This document shows, one piece after another, positions 48,954 through 54,813 of a DNA stretch of 54,813 bases. The position numbers were made by a program, and so were the translations under genes. This DNA comes from Symbiodinium natans (lineage: Eukaryota > Sar > Dinophyceae > Suessiales > Symbiodiniaceae), in assembly GCA_905221605.1 (NCBI GenBank), contig CAJNDS010000728.1, positions 25,001 to 79,813 on the forward strand, in the 5' to 3' direction. Within the stretch, counting starts at the first letter, position 1. Each line of letters opens with the position of its first letter. The notes beneath the pieces were generated by a model. It worked only from the letters and a program-made list of their open reading frames with translations, had not been told where the DNA came from and did not search any database.

Positions 48954-48974
48954 TTGTCGTTTCTGAGGGTTCTG

Positions 48975-49460
48975 GGGCAAGGAATTAAATAATTTAAATC
49001 CGAAAGGGGCGTTTCGGATTTAAATTATTTAAAATATTTAATTCTGGGAAGGGGGGGGGCCTGGTCGGGCCTGCCCCCCCCCCCCCTTTTCGGATTTAAA
49101 TTATTTAAATTATTTAAATTATTTAAATTATTTAAATTATTTAAATTATTTAAATTATGTAAATTATTTAAATTATTTATTTTATTACTTCCGGGGGGGG
49201 GGGAATTAAATAATTTACATAATTTAAATCCGAACCCCCCCTTTCGGATTTAAATTATTTAAATTATTTAATTCCCAACCCCGGAATTAATTAATTTAAA
49301 TAATTTAAATAATTTAAATCATTTAAATAATTTAAATAATTTAAATAATTTAAATAATTTAAATTATTTAAAATATTTAAATAATTTAAACAATTTAAAT
49401 AATTTAAATAATTTAAATAATTTAAATAAATTAAATAAATTAAATCCGAAAAGGGGGGGG
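48975..49460. repeat. AT satellite of TTTAAATAA words with poly-G/C blocks
   Basis: Long runs of aatttaaataatttaaat in both orientations, separated by ccgaaaggg, poly-G and ggcccgggc. Large parts are self-complementary. Confidence 0.9.
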
Positions 49461-49491
49461 GGCAGGCCCGGGCCCCCCCCCCCGTGGGTGG

Positions 49492-49530
49492 CTTAAATAG
49501 GGTTTATTTGGAAGCTGAGAGTCGTGTTTT
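49492..49530. mobile_element. Small inverted-repeat element, truncated copy 3
   Basis: Only the first end is present (cttaaatagggtttatttgg then aagctgagagtcg), again just after poly-C and gtgggtgg. Confidence 0.7.
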
Positions 49531-49579
49531 TGTGTGGTAGATACAAAGGAAAGGGCATAAGAAAGTAGCGAAAGGAGCT

Positions 49580-50590
49580 CCTCAATTCCCTTCCTTATCT
49601 CCTATCCTCTTTTCTTTACAGGAGAATACAGGAAAAGGGCCTCCATTCCCCTCTTGTTCTTCCTTTCTTGTGTTTTTGTCATTTAAAGGGGAACAGGAGA
49701 AGAGAAGGGAAAGAGAAGGAGAGAGGAGAGATAACAGGAACACAATTTTAATGGGAAGAGCCAAGAAAAGAATAGAAGAGAGATGAACAAAGAAGATGGA
49801 GAGACAAAACAAGGCGCAAAGAAGATGGCACTCTTCTTTATCTATCCTCTCTCCCTTCCCTCTCCCTTCCCTCTTTCTTTTCGAAACAGAAAAACTAAAA
49901 AGGAAGAACTTGAAAAGGAGAAGGGTAAGGAAAAGAGCAGAAGAGACAGGCCGAAAAGAGGGATATGATGAAGTGTGGGCAAGGTCCACGCGCAAGGAGT
50001 CACCCTCTGCTTACCCTTCCACTGCTTTATCATACAAGTTCCTTTCTTGTGTTTTATTAGTTGAAATGTAACAGAAGGAGAGAAGGGCAAGGGAAGTGAG
50101 AGAGGAGAGACAACAAGGAGGCCATTTGAATTTTCTGGAGGGGTACTGAAAAGAAGAGAAGACACAAGAAACAAGGAGACGGATAGCACTCTTCTTTATC
50201 TATCATCTCTCCCTTCCTTGTCTCTCTCTCTCTCGCTTTTCCCTCTATAATTAAAACAAATAGGTGCCCTCTCCTCTTCAGGAAGCCCCCTTGCCCTTAT
50301 TTTGCTAGCTTTCTGAAACGACAAGGAAAACAACACATAGAAAGAGAGGAAAGGGAATGAAACAATAGGCAGTGGAGCTCTTCAGTGTCTTTACCTATCT
50401 CTTTTCTTCTTTTTCTTCTTCATTCAATAAGGAAAAGAAGCTTCCTTTGGTGTGATTTGAGATTCAAAAGAGAACAAGAGAAGAGAAGGGAGAGAGAAAG
50501 GAGAGAGGAGAGATCAAAAGGAAGCAATTTTCATGGGAAGAGCAATGAAAATCATGGAAGAGAAATGAAGACAGGAGAGGGAGGTGCAAA
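49580..50590. repeat. Polypurine/polypyrimidine block, copy 1
   Basis: Alternating GA-rich and CT-rich segments. Shares landmarks (ggagaatacaggaaaagggc, ggcgcaaagaagatggcact, gacacaagaaacaaggagac) with 51655-52480 and, in part, 50815-51300. Confidence 0.85.
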
Positions 50591-50814
50591 ATCAGGCAAA
50601 GAGAAGATGGTGCTCGTTTTCTTCTTTCCTCTCTTTCTTATCTTTCCCTTTCAAATAAAAACAAAAGGAAGAACAATGAACATGTAAAGGAACCCGTTTT
50701 CTTTTCCGTTTGGGAACAAGGAAAAGAACAGAGGCGATAGGGCGAGAGGAGGGATTTGCTGCAGCATGGGGAGGGTCTACGGACAAGGAGCCAACCCCGC
50801 TCGCTTTCCCCATC

Positions 50815-51300
50815 CATTGGAAAAGAAAGGAACATGGCCTCCATTCCCCTCTTGTTCTTCCTTTCTTGCGCTTTTGTCATTTAAAGGGGAACAGGAGAAG
50901 AGAAGGGAGAGAGAAGGAGAGAGGAGAGACAAAAGGATTGCATTGTTAATGGGAAGAGCAAAGAAAAGAATAGAAGAGAGATGAATAGAGAAGTGGGAGA
51001 GACAAAACAAGGCGCAGAGAAGATGGCACTCTTCTTTATCTATCCTCTCTCCCTTCTCTCTCCCTTCCCTCTTTCTTTTCGAAATAAGAAAACAAAAAGG
51101 AAGAACTATGAGAAGGAGAGGGTAAGGAAAGGAACAGAAGAGATAGGTCGAGAGGAGGGGTATGATGAAGTATGGACCGGTCCACGCGCCAGGAGTCACC
51201 CTCTGCTTACCCTTCCACTGCCTTATCACACAAGTTCCTTTCTTGTGGTTTATCAGTCAAAAGGAAACAGAAGGAGAGAAGGGAAAGAGAAGTGAGACGA
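50815..51300. repeat. Polypurine/polypyrimidine block, partial copy 3
   Basis: Repeats the first half of copy 1 from cctccattcccctcttgttc to the gtccacgcgc and gagtcaccctctgcttaccc words, with scattered differences. Confidence 0.8.
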
Positions 51301-51654
51301 GATAACAAGGATGCCATTTTGCTGGAAGCGCAACTGTATGTGGCCACAACAAGCAGGCCAGGGAGGCTCAGGCGGGGCAAGTCTCTCCCTAATTAGAAAA
51401 ATCAATCTTGCTATTCACAGGTAGGCGCCCTTCTTCTTCTTCAGGAAATCGCCTTTCCCTTATTTTGCTTTTTGAAGCGAATAAGACAAACAACAGATAA
51501 GAAGAGAGGACAGGGAATGACTAGGTAAAGAGAGGAGCTCTTCAATTTCCTCCCTATCTCTTAAGTTACTTTTCCTTCTTGGGCGGGTGTCCTTTTTTCT
51601 TCCTTGAAGATGCAGAAAACTAGCAAAAAGGACACCCGATCGCCCATTTTCTTT

Positions 51655-52480
51655 TCAATTCCCTTCCTTATCTCCTATGCTCTTTTCCTTATTCATTGCA
51701 ACAGGAGAATACAGGAAAAGGGCCTCCATTCCCCTCTTCTTCCTTTCTTGTGTTTTTGTCATTTAAAGGGGAACAGGAGAAGACAAGGGAAAGAGAAGGA
51801 GAGAGCAGAGATAAAAGGAACACAATTCTAATGGGAAGAGCCAAGAAAAGAATAGAAGAGAGATGAACAAAGAAGATGGGGAGACAAAACAAGGCGCAAA
51901 GAAGATGGCACTCTTCTTTATCTATCCTCTCGCCCTTCTCTCTCCCTTCCCTCTTTCTTTTCGAAACAGAAAAACTAAAAAGAAAGAACTTGAAAAGGAG
52001 AAGGGTAAGGAAAAGAGCAGAAGAGACAGGCCGAAAAAAGGAATATGATGAACTGAAAAGAAGAGAAGACACAAGAAACAAGGAGACGGATAGCACTCTT
52101 CTTTATCTATCATCTCTCCCTTCCTTGTCTCTCGCTTTCCCCTCTACAATTAAAAAAATAGGTGCCCTCTCTCCTCTTCAGGAAGCCCCCTTGCCCTTAT
52201 TTTGCTGGCTTTCTGAAACGACAAGGAAACAACACATAGAAAGAGAGGAAAGGGAATGAAACAATAGGCAGTGGAGCTCTTCCGTGTCTTTACCTATCTC
52301 TTTTCTTGTTTTTCTTCTTCATTCAATAAGGAAAAGAAGCTTCCTTTGGTGTGATTTTGAGATTCAAAAGAGAACAAGAGAAGAGAAGGGAGAGAGAAAG
52401 GAGAGAGGAGAGATGAAAAGGAAGCAATTTTCATGGGAAAAGCAATGAAAATCATGGAGGAGAAATGAAGACAGGAGACC
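51655..52480. repeat. Polypurine/polypyrimidine block, copy 2, with deletion
   Basis: Parallels copy 1 but lacks roughly 49980-50145 (join near 52050). It breaks off at 52481, where the 88-bp array starts after gaagacaggaga. Confidence 0.8.
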
Positions 52481-52481
52481 G

Positions 52482-53790
52482 GGATCCCCTTGGCACCCTG
52501 CAAAAGTCCTGCAAATACCACACAAAACGGAAAAGGGTAGGAAAAACATCTTGGGGTCAAAATTGCCGGATCCCCTTGGGCACCGCAAAGTCCTGCAAAT
52601 ACCACACAAAACGGAAAAGGGTAGGAACAACATTTGGGGTCAAAATTTGCCGGGATCCCCTTGGCACCCTGCAAAAGTCCTGCAAATACCACACAAACGG
52701 AACACGGGGTAGGAAAAACATTTGCGGGTCAAAATTTGCCGGGATCCCCGTGGCACCCTGCAAAAGTCCTGCAAATGCCACACAAAACGGAAAAGGGTAG
52801 GAACAACATTTGCGGGTCAAAATTTGCCGGGATCCCCTTGGCACCCTGCAAAAGTCCTGCAAATACCACACAAAACGGAAAAGGGTAGGAACAACATTTG
52901 CGGGGCAAAATTTGCCGGGATCCCCTTGGCACCCTGCAAAAGTCCTGCAAATACCACACAAAACGGAAAAGGGTAGGAACAACATTTGCGGGTCAAAATT
53001 TGCCGGGATCCCCTTGGCACCATGCAAAAGTCCTGCAAATACCACACAAAACGGAAAAGGGTAGGAACAACATTTGCGGGTCAAAATTTGCCGGGATCCC
53101 CATGGCACCCTGCAAAAGTCCTGCAAATACCACACAAAACGGAAAAGGGTAGGAACAACATTTGCGGGTCAAAATTTGCCGGCGGGATCCCCTTGGCACC
53201 CTGCAAAAGTCCTGCAAATGCCACACAAAACGGAAAAGGGTAGGAACAACATTTGCGGGTCAAAATTTGCCGGGATCCCCTTGGCACCCTGCAAAAGTCC
53301 TGCAAATACCACACAAAACGGAAAGGGTAGGAACAACATTTGCGGGTCAAAATTTGCCGGGATCCCCTTGGCACCCTGCAAAAGTCCTGCAAATACCACA
53401 CAAAACGGAAAAAGGTAGGAACAACATTTGCGGGTCAAAATTTGCCGGGATCCCCTTGGCACCCTGCAAAAGTCCTGCAAATGCCACACAAAACGGAAAA
53501 GGGTAGGAACAACATTTGCGGGTCAAAATTTGCCGGGATCCCCTTGGCACCCTGCGAAAGCCCTGCAAATGCCACACAAATCGGAATAGTGTAGGAACAA
53601 CATTTGCGGGTCAAAATTTGCCGGGATTCCCTTGGCACCCTGCAAAAGTCCTGCAAATACCACACAAAACGAAAAAGGGTAGGAACAACATTTGCGGGTC
53701 AAAATTTGCCGGGATCCCCTTGGCACCCTGCAAAAGTCCTGCAAATACCACACACAACGGAAAAGGGTAGGAACAACATTTGCGGGTCGG
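52482..53790 (+). repeat. 88-bp tandem array, about 15 units
   Basis: The unit contains gatccccttggcaccctgca, aaagtcctgcaaataccaca and aggaacaacatttgcgggtc. Spacing is 88 bp, with a few units 1-3 bp off (the first two and those near 53180 and 53320). The regular overlapping open frames here are artefacts of the repeat. Confidence 0.98.
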
Positions 53791-53803
53791 GGTTGGGGGG
53801 TCA

Positions 53804-53880
53804 GGAATTAAATAATTTAAATAATTTAAATACCCCAGGGGGGGCGTCCGGGCATTTAAATTACTTAAATTATTTAATTC
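53804..53880. repeat. AT palindromic satellite, short copy
   Basis: gaattaaataatttaaata, a GC core (ccccaggggg...), then the inverted AT word; same family as 48975-49460. Confidence 0.8.
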
Positions 53881-53956
53881 CCCGGCTCGTACTTTAGTAT
53901 TGGGGGGAGGCCCGTGCTCGTAATTCAGTATTGGGGGGAGGCCCGGGCTCGAAAAA

Positions 53957-54248
53957 TTGATTTCATTTCAATGTCCAGGGGCCCGATTTGGCCAAATTTT
54001 GCCGGGCAGCCTCCGGGCAAAATTTGGCCAAATCGAGCCGCGCATTTCTCATGGCATACGAAGGGCAGCCCGATTTGGCCAAATTTTGCCCGGAGGCTGC
54101 CCGGCAAAATTTGGCCAAATCGAGCCGCGATAGTTTAAAATAATCTCGGGCCTTCAGAAAGGCGCGGCTCGATTTGGCCAAATTTTGACCGGAGGCTGCC
54201 CGGCAAAATTTGGCCAAATCGGGCCCCTGGACATTGACATGAAATCAA
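53957..54248. repeat. Nested palindrome
   Basis: Outer arms 53957-54014 and 54191-54248 are 58-bp inverted copies with one mismatch. Inside, gatttggccaaattttgcc and its complement form three further hairpins, near 53985-54034, 54071-54122 and 54170-54219. Confidence 0.93.
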
Positions 54249-54294
54249 TCTTTCAATTCCCCGATACTAAATCGGGGGGGGGCCAGGCCCGACC

Positions 54295-54813
54295 AGGCCC
54301 CCCCCCGGAATTAAATAATTTAAAAAATTTCAATCCGAAAGGGGTGTTCAGGATTTAAATTATTTAAATTATGCAATTCTGGGAGAGGGAGGGGGCCCGG
54401 TGGGCCGGGCCCGATTTAAACAATTCAAATATGAAGCTCCCGAATTAAATATTCATATTTAAATCGTGGCCTTCATATTTAAATTATTTAAATGGGCCCG
54501 GGAATTTAAATAATTTAAATAATTTAAATAATTTAAATAATTTAAATAATTTAAATCCTGGAGGGGGGGGGGGCCGGGCCTCCTCCCGCAGGAAGAATTA
54601 AATAATTTAAATATGAAGGCTCCGAATTAAATATTAATATTTAATTCGGGGCCTTCATATTTAAATTATTTAATTCTCCTGCGGGAGGAGGCCCGGCCCC
54701 CCCCCCCTCCAGGATTTAAATTATTTAAATTATTTAAATGATTTAATTTATTTAATTCCCGGGCCCGACTTAAATAATTTAACTATGAAGGCCACGATTT
54801 AAATATGAATATT
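54295..54813. repeat. AT palindromic satellite, terminal block
   Basis: Repeats of ggaattaaataatttaaa, catatttaaattatttaa and inverted forms around GC-rich cores; runs off the window end. Confidence 0.85.

Noticed and set aside
49783-51295. Lys/Glu-rich and Phe/Leu/Ser-rich frames
   Set aside because: Result of polypurine/polypyrimidine composition, repeated in each duplicated block.
52465-53770. Series of 76-190 codon overlapping frames on both strands
   Set aside because: Spaced exactly by the 88-bp satellite; no independent coding signal.

Overview
The window looks like nuclear DNA of a dinoflagellate or close relative. I infer this from (a) introns that fit the reading frame only if GC and GA donors are allowed beside GT, (b) acceptors that are mostly AG followed by G, (c) very short exons in a repeat-rich gene, and (d) a Ty1/copia-type protease relic resembling copies common in dinoflagellate genomes. 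The species is not identified. There is one assembly gap of 100 N at 29632-29731.

Main content: one eukaryotic type IIA DNA topoisomerase (topoisomerase II) gene on the minus strand, spread over at least 10248-47123. It was invisible as long open frames because its exons are only 18-89 nt. I located 48 candidate exons, about 2.15 kb of coding sequence. They read in the order of the protein: end of the ATPase/transducer region (47.1-43.8 kb), TOPRIM (43.6-36.4 kb), winged-helix and tower (34.8-25.5 kb), C-gate coiled coil (24.0-10.2 kb). The transducer QTK lysine, the TOPRIM EGDSAK and DxD motifs, and the RY dyad with the catalytic tyrosine are all present. The first part of the ATPase domain and the 3' end are not securely located. 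Some short family blocks are missing, probably more microexons that I could not see.

Most other sequence from 10 to 47 kb is intron. It holds a 1.3 kb CA-type array around the gap, a TG/12-mer/8-mer array at 35-36.3 kb, TA and TATAG arrays, a fold-back element, a 119-bp palindromic satellite, telomere-like repeats and G-rich dispersed repeats. At 0.5-10 kb there are a decayed copia fragment, a 1.3 kb array of an 8-bp motif, and several exon-like frames on the minus strand, one with a SAP-domain signature. At 47.8-54.8 kb nearly everything is repeat: G-rich repeats, a small inverted-repeat element, AT palindromic satellite, duplicated polypurine/polypyrimidine blocks, an 88-bp tandem array and a nested palindrome.

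Limits: exon ends were chosen by eye from reading frame, AG acceptors and similarity to the topoisomerase II family. Individual ends may be off by a few bases. No tRNA, rRNA, CRISPR or bacterial-type operon was seen.
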